Of a stretch of 64,000 nucleotides of DNA, positions 16,166-24,374 are shown piece after piece. The translations under genes were made by a program, and so were the position numbers. The DNA comes from Bradyrhizobium sp. 21 (GTDB lineage Bacteria; Pseudomonadota; Alphaproteobacteria; Rhizobiales; Xanthobacteraceae): contig NZ_JADPJG010000004.1 in NCBI RefSeq assembly GCF_023073335.1, positions 1-64,000 on the forward strand. Reading direction: 5' to 3'. Under the pieces are notes generated by a model. That model did not search any database and had not been told where the DNA came from. It saw only the letters and a program-made list of their open reading frames with translations. Position 1 is the stretch's first letter; the number at the start of each line of letters is the position of its first letter.

Positions 16166-18335
16166 GGACTTTTACCCCTGGCGATCTGATCGACCCGGCG
16201 CTCAGTTGAACGTCAAGCTCCTGTTGCAATCCGTGTGCGACGCGGTCCTGCTGGGCGCGCGTCATTCCGGCAAAGATCGGCAGGCAAATGTGTCGAGCGG
16301 CAAACCCGAGCGCGACCGGAAAGTCCTTTGCTTCAAATCTACCTTCAAGTGCTGGCTGCAAGCAGCAAAGAGTATCGTAAACCTCGCCCGACAGAGACAC
16401 GCCGTGCCGCTCGCGCAGAGCCGACTTCAATTGGTTGCGGTCGACGCCTTCGTCGAGCAGTGCCATGTATTTGTAGTAGTTGCTGCTGGATCCAGCGGGT
16501 TCGCGCACCACGGTCAGCCCGCGCATCCCACCCAGGAGCTCGTCGTAGCAGCGCGCGGCAGTACGCCTTTCGGCGACGAAGGCCGCCAAACTTTCCATAT
16601 GCGCCAACCCGATCGCTGCGTGGACCTCGCTCATGCGCCAATTGCTGCCAATGCGATCATGGACATTGGCCAAGAAGCCACGCTTGCCATGGTCCCTGAG
16701 CGAGCGCGCCACGGCGGCGTCGGCCGAATTGCGCGTTGCTATGAGGCCTCCCTCGCCGCTTGTGATGATCTTGGTCGGATAGAGCGAGAACGCCGCCATG
16801 CGGCCGAATCCGCCCGCCTTCCCACCATCGAGCAGGCTCCCCAATGCATGGGCGGCGTCTTCGATCAGCGGAATACCGTGCTCGGCGCACAGAGCGATCA
16901 ATTCACCTATCCGGGGCGAGATGATGCCGCCGATATGCACCGTGATCACGGCGGCCACATCGTCCCGCCGTTCGAGTTCCTGCCGGACGCCGTCCGGGTC
17001 GATCCCGAGGCCGAGGGGCTCGGTATCGACAAAGCCGACCTCGGCTCCTGCCGCGAGGGCCGCCGACGCCGTCGCAAAGAACGTATTCGCGGGAAGTAGA
17101 ACGCGCCGCCCGCGCACCCCGACAACCCTCAATGCGGTTTCGATCGCCGAGGTGCCCGAGTTGACGGCGACGGCTTCGGGAGTCCCCATCCACATCGCGG
17201 CCGCCCGCTCGAATTCAATCCCGCAAGAGCCGAGCGTCAACTCGCCCGTCACGAGCGAACGATCTATCCGCTCAAGTATCTGCCGGCGCGCGGCCGCCGA
17301 AAATTCGATGCGCACGGGCGGGACCAGCGGCCTTTGCGTCATCGCCGGCACGGAAAATGCTCGTTCAAAGAACGCAGCCGCGACATCAGAATTCGTGCCA
17401 TGGCTCATCGTCAGAATGCTGGACTCGAACCGCTCCGGGACGTTGTGCCGCGCATAGATCTGTGCGGCCCGCTCGATTGCGATGCCGGCGTCCGCCATCG
17501 GCAGAAATGGATCGCGATCGCCGTGCTGAACCTGCAGGAAAGCGGGCGCCAGCGCACCCATGAGATCGGGCAAATCAGCATATTGCAGGATTCCCGGAAG
17601 CGCGTGCGCTCCTCCGGCCACCGCATCTCGCTCGAACATGCTTCGGTAAAGACCGGCACAACTTGCCAGGACAATTGGAACCGGCTGGTTGTATGCAAGG
17701 GCGGCATACAAGGCCATGTAACCGCCGAGGCTGTGGCCGATAATGCCGAGACTGGACTTGTCGACCCACGGCTCGGCGGCGAGCCAGCGGAGGGCAGCAA
17801 CGGCATCGGAGGCGAGCAGAGCAGCCAGCGAGCGCCCCTTGAGCGCCATTGCATGCGCGATCAGGCTGGTCTCGTCGCGGCCGGCACGCTTTTCGTCGGA
17901 GTAGGCATCGCGCAGGCCAAAATCAATCGTCAGCGTGGCAAAGCCTGCCCGAGCCAGACGCTCTGCGACGTTGCGATCGGGGAAATCGGGAGGCTCGAGC
18001 CCAATCACCTGTTCATGCCGCCCGTTTCGGCCCGGCAGCACGAGAACGGCCCGCGACGGCCTCGACACAGAGGGATAGAGCAAAGATGCGCGAAAATGAC
18101 CGTCGGGACCGGCGCCAAATGCAAGACGCTGAAGCGTGAGATCGCCAATGCGACGCTCTTCAAGCTTCGAGACCTCAGGCACGCTCTCCGTCGAATAGTC
18201 CAGAAGCCGCCGTACCGCCAGACGAACGCTTCGATTCCATTCAGCGATGACCGCGTCATCGGCTCCGTCAGGGAAGGCAAGACGCGGCGTGCCGTCAAGC
18301 ATTCCGGCCAAACGATCTCCGAGAGCCGTATCCAT
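16152..18335 (-). CDS. Fusion protein: alpha/beta-hydrolase + DegT/DnrJ-type PLP aminotransferase
   Basis: 727 aa with two complete enzyme domains. Residues 1 to about 335 form an alpha/beta-hydrolase of the acetyl-xylan-esterase-like group. It has VLVLPGRNGRHEQVIG, the nucleophile elbow GIIGHSLGGYMALY (Ser at about 202), the acid in QHGDRDPFLP (Asp at about 273 or 275) and His in MSHGTN (about 312). Residues from about 345 form a DegT/DnrJ/EryC1 aminotransferase. It has VNSGTSAIETALRVVGV, LLPANTFFATASA, IEDAAHALGS and the PLP Lys in SLYPTKIITSGEGG (about 522). No break or frameshift lies between them. DegT enzymes usually aminate keto-sugars or cyclitols. The stop is 1 base from the upstream radical SAM gene's end, so the genes are co-transcribed. 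The fusion is unusual and I know no characterised example. Confidence 0.85.
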   Translation of the reverse strand: MDTALGDRLAGMLDGTPRLAFPDGADDAVIAEWNRSVRLAVRRLLDYSTESVPEVSKLEERRIGDLTLQRLAFGAGPDGHFRASLLYPSVSRPSRAVLVLPGRNGRHEQVIGLEPPDFPDRNVAERLARAGFATLTIDFGLRDAYSDEKRAGRDETSLIAHAMALKGRSLAALLASDAVAALRWLAAEPWVDKSSLGIIGHSLGGYMALYAALAYNQPVPIVLASCAGLYRSMFERDAVAGGAHALPGILQYADLPDLMGALAPAFLQVQHGDRDPFLPMADAGIAIERAAQIYARHNVPERFESSILTMSHGTNSDVAAAFFERAFSVPAMTQRPLVPPVRIEFSAAARRQILERIDRSLVTGELTLGSCGIEFERAAAMWMGTPEAVAVNSGTSAIETALRVVGVRGRRVLLPANTFFATASAALAAGAEVGFVDTEPLGLGIDPDGVRQELERRDDVAAVITVHIGGIISPRIGELIALCAEHGIPLIEDAAHALGSLLDGGKAGGFGRMAAFSLYPTKIITSGEGGLIATRNSADAAVARSLRDHGKRGFLANVHDRIGSNWRMSEVHAAIGLAHMESLAAFVAERRTAARCYDELLGGMRGLTVVREPAGSSSNYYKYMALLDEGVDRNQLKSALRERHGVSLSGEVYDTLCCLQPALEGRFEAKDFPVALGFAARHICLPIFAGMTRAQQDRVAHGLQQELDVQLSAGSIRSPGVKVHASV

Positions 18336-18336
18336 C

Positions 18337-19539
18337 TCAGACGAAATCCGCGTGCAGCGTATCCGGCACCGCCAGTTGATAGCCTCGCAGCGCTTCCTCC
18401 AGCTGAATGTCGCCGCGCTTCAGGAGTTCGAGTAGCTCATTCTGCGGACGGTAGAAGCAGGTCTTGCAGAGATCGGTCCGCATCGGATTGGACGCCTCCC
18501 ATACTTCTCGCGGGCCGCCGGACAGTACCGTCTCGTAGCCGAGATCCACGACATCACCGATCCTGTAGCGCTCGTTAAGATGAACCTGCGGACATGGATA
18601 GAGGTGGCCATCCGCTCCGACGGCCGTGACAAAGCGACTGTAGTGACAATGCTTGAAATCGCCTTCCACATTGTCGCTCTGATCCATGGGGCCGCGGACC
18701 AGCTTGGGGATAGAGACCTCGAACTCGGTCGTCTGGTACTCGGCCGCGCGCCGCAGGCGCTCGGCGATTTCATCCATCCGCTGTTCGATGGTTTCGTGCC
18801 CGAGGGCCGAGTAGAACTCCGGCTCGAATCGGACATAGTGTGCACCCGACTCGCCGGCCAAGCGCGCAGCCTCGGTAACTTCGGCGTAATTTTCGAGCGT
18901 GATCACGTAGTTCAGCCCGATCCTGAATTCTGGATCCGCGGCGTTGACCCGCAGGTCCCTGATTGCCCCCAACAAGCGCCCGAACGATTCAGGCCGATGA
19001 TGGGTGATCCGCGCGAACGTCTCGGGCGTGCCGGCATTCATGCCGATACGGACCCACGTATGAGTCTGCTTGATGCAGTCCGCAACGTCCGACTTGTGCA
19101 ACCGCGTTCCGTTCGTGATCAACCCCAGGCGGAGGCCTTTTCCGAAAGCTTGTTGGCAAATCTCGACATAGCCGGGATGAGTCGTGCACTCGCCGCTTCC
19201 GCAAAAGGTGACCGCGCGCCCGCCGTTCAACGCAAACTGGCGCATCAGGACGACGGCCTTGTCGGTCGCGATGGAGTCCTTGTAGGAGAAGCGATCGTAG
19301 AACTGGGTTTCGTAGGACGAATGGAAGTTGCAGAAATTGCAGCGCATGTTGCAAGCACCGGTGATGCCGATCCGCATATGCACTGGGTTAAAGCTCTCTC
19401 CCTCGACGAATTTCCGGAGAAGATCCGAATGCGCCAGTACCTTGAGCGGCGAATGGCTCTCATCCAACGATACGCCGGGCAGGTGATCGGGGTTTTCCGG
19501 CAAAGCAGCTGTGAATGTCTCGTCGTTCAGCCTGAGCAT
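18337..19539 (-). CDS. Radical SAM enzyme with SPASM-like C terminus
   Basis: 400 aa. The radical-SAM cluster motif CNMRCNFC (Cys at about 63, 67, 70) is preceded by HMRIGITGA. The GGE-like element is FCGSGECTTHPGYVE, and LGLITNGTRL is the typical beta-strand motif. C-terminal cysteines in HCHYSRF, YPCPQVH and LCKTCFYRP suggest an auxiliary Fe-S (SPASM/twitch) domain. An upstream in-frame ATG at 19557 exists, but GGAGGT six bases before ATG 19539 (MLRLNDETF) decides the start. First gene of the six-gene minus-strand operon. It may carry out a C-H activation or rearrangement of the cluster's substrate; no peptide precursor gene was recognised. Confidence 0.85.
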   Translation of the reverse strand: MLRLNDETFTAALPENPDHLPGVSLDESHSPLKVLAHSDLLRKFVEGESFNPVHMRIGITGACNMRCNFCNFHSSYETQFYDRFSYKDSIATDKAVVLMRQFALNGGRAVTFCGSGECTTHPGYVEICQQAFGKGLRLGLITNGTRLHKSDVADCIKQTHTWVRIGMNAGTPETFARITHHRPESFGRLLGAIRDLRVNAADPEFRIGLNYVITLENYAEVTEAARLAGESGAHYVRFEPEFYSALGHETIEQRMDEIAERLRRAAEYQTTEFEVSIPKLVRGPMDQSDNVEGDFKHCHYSRFVTAVGADGHLYPCPQVHLNERYRIGDVVDLGYETVLSGGPREVWEASNPMRTDLCKTCFYRPQNELLELLKRGDIQLEEALRGYQLAVPDTLHADFV

Positions 19540-19647
19540 CGCGCACCTCCAACACAACCCGTAATAGAATTTAGCATCCTCCCCCGAGTTCGTCTAGAGG
19601 TTGTGGAGATATAAATGCACATGTCGTGACATGCCGCGCATCGCGGT

Positions 19648-20571
19648 TCATGCAAACGAGTTACCTGCTGCGGCAAAGATCTCATACCAATCCTGCCGGT
19701 CGAGATCGAGGAAGCATCCGCGCGCGGCTTGCGTCAGCCGTTCGGGGTCGATCGTTCCGAGCACCGGCGTAATTTTGGCGGGCAGCCGCAATATCCAGGC
19801 AATCGCGACAGCTGTAATCGTGGCACCGTACCGATGCGCAACGCTTGCCATGACGTTGATGAGCTGTTCGTTCGCGGGATCGGTGAACAAACGCCCTCCT
19901 CCCAAAGGAGACCACGCCATCGCGACAATGCCACGCAATCGAATGTCGTCGAGAACGCCGTTGCCCAGGGCATCCGTCTTGAGAACGGACAACTCGATTT
20001 GATTGGTAACGAGTGGAAACGGAAGCGCTGCCTGCAGGACAGCGAATTGCGAGGAGGAAAAATTGGATACGCCAAAGCTCCTGACCTTCCCCTGCTCCGA
20101 AAGCTGCGTGAATGCCTCGGCAACCTCTTCACATTGCATCAAGACATCCGGCCGGTGGAGCAGGAAAACATCGAGATGGTCGGTACACAGCGCTCGCAGC
20201 GATCTCTCCGCCGACGCAACAATGTGCTCCCTGCTCCCATCGAGATGCAGGACGCGATGCTGCGGACTGAGCACGGAGGCCGGGGCGATCCCGCATTTTG
20301 ATATCAGCTGGATCGAGTTCCGCCGGCCGGGGCGTGCGCGCAACGCGGCACCAAACATCTCTTGTGCCTCTCCACGCCCGTAAACATCTGCATGGTCGAA
20401 AGCGGAGATGCCGCATTCGACGCTGCTCTCTATGAATGCTTCGACCCGTTTGAGTTCGCCCCGCGATTGCTGCACGATTCGCCAGCAGCCCGCCACCAGG
20501 CGCGAAATGATCACGTCGGCCGCAATCTCCATTCTTGGGACGCTGGTTGCAGCCGGCATTGAGGGCCCCAT
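19648..20571 (-). CDS. Aldo/keto reductase
   Basis: 307 aa (beta/alpha)8 NADPH oxidoreductase. Catalytic Asp and Tyr are in GISAFDHADVYGRGEAQEMFG, the Lys in QLISKCG, and the His in DVFLLHRPDV. The cofactor-binding end is VAIAWILRLPAKITPVLGT. The pattern is closest to the YdhF-like group of small AKRs. The gene reads toward the radical SAM operon with a 108-base gap and starts 4 bases after the end of a broken FabD-like gene. ATG 20571 is used; ATG 20532 (MEIAADVI) would also give a normal-length family protein. Confidence 0.85.
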   Translation of the reverse strand: MGPSMPAATSVPRMEIAADVIISRLVAGCWRIVQQSRGELKRVEAFIESSVECGISAFDHADVYGRGEAQEMFGAALRARPGRRNSIQLISKCGIAPASVLSPQHRVLHLDGSREHIVASAERSLRALCTDHLDVFLLHRPDVLMQCEEVAEAFTQLSEQGKVRSFGVSNFSSSQFAVLQAALPFPLVTNQIELSVLKTDALGNGVLDDIRLRGIVAMAWSPLGGGRLFTDPANEQLINVMASVAHRYGATITAVAIAWILRLPAKITPVLGTIDPERLTQAARGCFLDLDRQDWYEIFAAAGNSFA

Positions 20572-20574
20572 GGA

Positions 20575-20943
20575 TCAGATCGGTTGCGAAACGTTTCGGC
20601 ACAGCAGCATCGCATCGGTTGCGAATTGCGCGGCGGGATATGAGTTTCGCTCCAGCCTGCGCAAGACTTTGGCTCCAAGGGGCGTCCCGACAACGAGGCT
20701 GCTCTTCGCCGATGCCGCGAGCCACTCGAAAGCCGTTCCGGTGTCCGTCGGAGTGTGGCTTGCATCGGCGCAATATCTCCCGAGCAGACCTGCAAGATGT
20801 GCGGCATTGCGCCGACGGCGGTCCTTTAGGAACACCCGTTGGGTTAGCCCCTCTCCCCGCACAATGGTCAAGAAATGGTCTTCAATCTCCTCGCTCTCGT
20901 CGCCCTCGATCATGACTTCATCCGACGGGACATAATAGGCCAC
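20575..20943 (-). pseudogene. Truncated, internally deleted copy of the FabD-like acyltransferase
   Basis: The frame contains two blocks that align with the intact FabD-like protein encoded at 8476-9474. The first, SDEVMIEGDESEEIEDHFLT to VFLKDRRRRNAAHLAGL, corresponds to residues about 144-189. The second, TGTAFEWLAASAKSSLVVGT to AKVLRRLERNSY, corresponds to the C-terminal 60 or so residues. Everything between, including the catalytic His region, is missing, and the N-terminal half with the Ser is absent upstream. The frame opens with GTG at 20943 without a good ribosome site. It is a decayed paralogue, on the opposite strand from the intact copy. Confidence 0.8.
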
Positions 20944-21176
20944 GTAGCAGCAGCAGTAACGGGATGGCTTGGGAAAACGACGACCACCATGGCGAACCGT
21001 CGGAGCGCCCCACTGTCAGACCGCACGGATGAAGCGAATGTACCGGCTCTCCGGCTCACTAGCCGGACCCTGACGCTGCGCTTTCCTACTGAACGTATTG
21101 CAGGCTTGCATCTTCGTCAACTTAAAGATCCATTCCGAAGTTTCTCTACTTTACAGTGTGGTAGCAGGTAGTCGGC

Positions 21177-22205
21177 TCAGGAGGAACTGCCGAGAATCTC
21201 TCGAATGCGGCCCCGCGCCCACTCCGGATCGATGTCAGGACGCGCCCGTCCAAGGCGAATCCGCTCCGCCGCCTTGATGTCACTCAGAAGGCGGCTGGAC
21301 ATTGGTCTCGCAACCTTGGCAATGCTTTCCATCTCGGCCATGTCGCCATTGCAGTGAAGCGCCAAGTCACAACCGGCCGCCAGCGCCTGCGTCACGCGAG
21401 CGCTCACCTCGCCCGTCAACGCGTTCATCGACAAATCGTCCGTGATCAAGATGCCCTTGAATCCGATGCGTTGCCGGATGACGTCATTGATCACGAAGGG
21501 CGACAGGGTTGCGGGGTGATCCGGATCAACCACTCGAACGAGCGCGTGGGCCGTCATGCCCCACGGCATGGAAGCGAGCGCTCTGAATGGCACAAAATCT
21601 GTCGCATCGAGCTGATCGAGACCTTCCGCAATGACCGGCAGCGCCAGATGGCTGTCGACCATCGCGCGGCCGTATCCAGGCAAATGCTTGATCACGGGAA
21701 GAACGTTGGCATCGAACAGGCCCTCGCAGACGGCCCGCCCCATCTCGCTCACCAGAACAGGATCCGGTCCATAGGCGCGACTTCCGATCATTTCGTGCGC
21801 ACTGGGGATGGGGACGTCGATCGTCGGCGCGCAGTTGACTGAAATTCCGACCGAATTCAGATCGAGGCCGATCAGCATGCTGTTCAACCGGACCGCCTCG
21901 AGCGCCGCCGCGCGGTCGGCACGTGCTGCATCGCCGAATGCGCGCGCAGCCGGATAGGCAGGCCAGTGGGGCGGCTTAAGGCGAGAAACCCGCCCCCCCT
22001 CCTGATCGATCAGCACCGGCGCATCGCCACGGCCAATCGAACTTCGCAAATCGTCAACCAGCGTTTTTATCTGATCCGGGGCGACGCAATTGCGTCCGAA
22101 CAAAATAAAGCCGAGCGGATTGGCCTCCCGGAAGAAGCGGACCTCAGCGTCGCTGAGCACCGGGCCGGCGCAGCCGAATACAACCGGCAAGGGGTTATTC
22201 GTCAT
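21177..22205 (-). CDS. nagZ: Beta-N-acetylhexosaminidase of GH family 3 (NagZ-like)
   Basis: About 342 aa. The GH3 NagZ signature VIKHLPGYGRAMVDSHLALP (general acid/base His-Asp dyad in DSH) is near residue 172-192. The nucleophile Asp is in GILITDDLSMNA (about 256), and LIDQEGGRVSRL is typical. NagZ removes GlcNAc from muropeptides during cell-wall recycling. In this island it may instead trim or transfer an N-acetylhexosamine in the local pathway. An open frame reaches 22319, but GGGAG eight bases before the ATG at 22205 sets the start. It is divergent from the PhyH gene across a region with an operator-like palindrome. Confidence 0.85.
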   Translation of the reverse strand: MTNNPLPVVFGCAGPVLSDAEVRFFREANPLGFILFGRNCVAPDQIKTLVDDLRSSIGRGDAPVLIDQEGGRVSRLKPPHWPAYPAARAFGDAARADRAAALEAVRLNSMLIGLDLNSVGISVNCAPTIDVPIPSAHEMIGSRAYGPDPVLVSEMGRAVCEGLFDANVLPVIKHLPGYGRAMVDSHLALPVIAEGLDQLDATDFVPFRALASMPWGMTAHALVRVVDPDHPATLSPFVINDVIRQRIGFKGILITDDLSMNALTGEVSARVTQALAAGCDLALHCNGDMAEMESIAKVARPMSSRLLSDIKAAERIRLGRARPDIDPEWARGRIREILGSSS

Positions 22206-22341
22206 CGTCATTTCTCCCAGCGAGTTTTCATCGCAGCACGCGATGTAATGCCCTCGATCATAATCCTTCGTCCAGCCGAACTGAAGATTGCCGCGCGAGC
22301 TTTTCGCGCATCCGGACAACTCGCCACAGGTTTTAGGTACT

Positions 22342-22366
22342 GTACAACCCCAATTTATGGTTGTAC
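22342..22366. promoter_or_regulatory. Operator-like inverted repeat between nagZ and phyH genes
   Basis: gtacaacc (22342-22349) and ggttgtac (22359-22366) form a perfect 8-base inverted repeat with a 9-base spacer, in the 195-base divergent region. A matching half-site (ggttgtac) lies at 26158-26165 just before the ROK kinase gene, suggesting one regulator for both. The regulator itself was not identified in the window. Confidence 0.5.
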
Positions 22367-22400
22367 GCTATCTACGGTTGTTTTTTCTTAGAGAGACACA

Positions 22401-23258
22401 ATGACCGGGACGCTGACATCCAATTCCGCCAAGATCCCGTTCAACGATCGATACTTTGGCGATCTCCGCGCAACGCCGTGGACCAACCGATCTCCCGAAA
22501 GCCTGCGGCAGGCGTTCCGTGATCAAGGCTACCTGTTCCTGAAACGCTATCTCGATCGCGGAGAGGTACTCGATCAGCGCAGCAAGTATTTTGCGGGCTT
22601 CCCATCGTCGCTTTTCAAGCCGGGAACCAGGCAAGAGGACGGCATCTTCTCCGGCGCATTCCCGACCGATCTGCCACCGCACGGCGCATCCGATCATCCG
22701 GCGCATCCCTTCGTGCGCACCAGAGAGTTCGAGCGCTTTGTCGACTCCGAGCGACTGCAATTCCTTTCGCAAATCCTGCTGGAGCACTCGGTGACGCGCC
22801 TGCGGCGCACACCGCTTCGCCATTTTGTTCGCGGGCGCAGCGTCGCGTCGCGTGCGCATATCGACTTTTCCTATCTCGATTGCGGCACGTCCGAGCTTGT
22901 CACCATCTGGATTCCAATCGGCGATTGTCCGCTGCGCGCAGGCGGACTGATCTATCTTGAGGATTCTCAGCAAATCGAATTCGCGTCGGTGCGAACGGCA
23001 CTCTCGTCGGATCGCGCGCATGATCACAGACCCCTCACACACGAGTTGCAGGAGCTCGCCGACCTCACCGGCCGACGTTGGCTCTGGGCGGATTTCGAGG
23101 CGGGCGATATCGTCGTCCATTCGCCCTTCATGGCGCACGCTTCGGTGAACAGCGAGACCGACTTGATGAGGGTGTCTACCGACGTCCGATATGCACGCAG
23201 CGATGCGCCGGTCGACCCCAGATGGAGAAGTGACTGGAGCGCGACCGATGGTTTCTGA
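22401..23258 (+). CDS. Phytanoyl-CoA dioxygenase (PhyH) family Fe(II)/2-oxoglutarate oxygenase
   Basis: 285 aa. The iron-binding facial triad is visible: HxD in SRAHIDFSY (His 153, Asp 155) and the distal His in SPFMAHASVNS (about 246). Conserved spacer elements are VTIWIPIGDCPLRAGGLIYL and the acidic FEAGDIVVH. PhyH-type enzymes hydroxylate or halogenate lipid, amino-acid and natural-product substrates. GalE begins 15 bases downstream, so the two are co-transcribed. The ATG has AGAGAGA upstream as a weak ribosome site. The substrate is not predictable. Confidence 0.78.
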   Translation: MTGTLTSNSAKIPFNDRYFGDLRATPWTNRSPESLRQAFRDQGYLFLKRYLDRGEVLDQRSKYFAGFPSSLFKPGTRQEDGIFSGAFPTDLPPHGASDHPAHPFVRTREFERFVDSERLQFLSQILLEHSVTRLRRTPLRHFVRGRSVASRAHIDFSYLDCGTSELVTIWIPIGDCPLRAGGLIYLEDSQQIEFASVRTALSSDRAHDHRPLTHELQELADLTGRRWLWADFEAGDIVVHSPFMAHASVNSETDLMRVSTDVRYARSDAPVDPRWRSDWSATDGF

Positions 23259-23273
23259 GTCGGGCTGGCGATA

Positions 23274-24287
23274 ATGACCGTGCTGGTCACGGGTGGCGCA
23301 GGCTATATCGGTAGCCATACCGTATTGGCCTTGCTGGACGCCGGAGAGCCCGTCGTCGTGGTCGACAACCTGTCTACCGGCTCTCCCGACGCATTGCCTC
23401 GACACGTCCCCTTGCTCGTGCAGGACATCGGGGACGAGGCAATGATGGCGGGGATCATACGATCGTACGGCGTCGATGTTATCATCCACCTCGCCGGATC
23501 CGTCGTCGTGCAGGACTCGGTTCGCGATCCCCTCGCCTACTACCGCAACAACACGGTGGCGGCTCATGGTCTGCTAAGTGCGGCAGTCCGGTGCAAGGTC
23601 AAGCACTTCGTCTTCTCCTCGACAGCGGCTGTCTACGGAAACCCCGCCCAGCTGCCTGTCCCGGAAACAGCGGCGACGGATCCGCAATCGCCCTACGGTG
23701 CATCAAAGTTGATCGTCGAGCGAATGTTGCAGGACGTCGCGGCTGCGCACAGCATGCGATACGTAATTCTGCGATACTTCAATGTGGCGGGGGCAGACCC
23801 GGACGGTCGAGCCGGTCTTTCGGCTGCAAACGCGACACATTTGATCAAGATCGCAGTCGAACTCGCGACCGGACAGCGCTCGCAAATGGATATATTCGGG
23901 ACCGACTATCCGACTCCGGATGGCACTTGCATCCGAGACTTCGTCCATGTGAGCGATCTCGCCCAAGTTCATCGCATCGCCGTGTCGCATCTTGCCCGGG
24001 GTGGCCGATCCGCGATCCTAAACTGCGGGTATGGACGAGGATACTCCGTCCTTGAGGTACTCGCTTGCGTTCGCAAGCTGTCTCGGAAGGATTTCACCAT
24101 AAGACACGCTGAGCGCCGCCCCGGGGACATCGTCGCGATGGTTGCCGACGTCAGACGGATCCGGAGCGAACTCGGATGGGTGCCGCAACATGACGATCTC
24201 AACGCCATGATCGCCGACGCGCTTGCATGGGAAAACAAACTGGTTGCGCTCCGCAACCTCCGCAAGGATAGCGCTGCCTCCGCTTGA
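23274..24287 (+). CDS. galE: UDP-glucose 4-epimerase
   Basis: 337 aa extended short-chain dehydrogenase. The NAD motif VTGGAGYIGSHTVLALLDAG is at the N terminus, DNLSTG follows the second strand, and HLAGSVVVQDSV is typical of GalE. Catalytic Ser/Tyr/Lys are in FSSTAAVYG and SPYGASKLIVE. The GalE-specific LRYFNVAGADPDGRAG is present. The enzyme interconverts UDP-glucose and UDP-galactose (or the GlcNAc/GalNAc forms) and would feed the glycosyltransferase encoded next door. Second gene of the PhyH-GalE-GT-membrane protein set. Confidence 0.88.
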   Translation: MTVLVTGGAGYIGSHTVLALLDAGEPVVVVDNLSTGSPDALPRHVPLLVQDIGDEAMMAGIIRSYGVDVIIHLAGSVVVQDSVRDPLAYYRNNTVAAHGLLSAAVRCKVKHFVFSSTAAVYGNPAQLPVPETAATDPQSPYGASKLIVERMLQDVAAAHSMRYVILRYFNVAGADPDGRAGLSAANATHLIKIAVELATGQRSQMDIFGTDYPTPDGTCIRDFVHVSDLAQVHRIAVSHLARGGRSAILNCGYGRGYSVLEVLACVRKLSRKDFTIRHAERRPGDIVAMVADVRRIRSELGWVPQHDDLNAMIADALAWENKLVALRNLRKDSAASA

Positions 24288-24374
24288 AATGACGACAGAC
24301 ATGTCACTTCGCCCCGCTCTCCAGCCGAATGCCTCTCGCGATGGCGCCATGCCTTCTCCTGGCGCCGCACCGCC

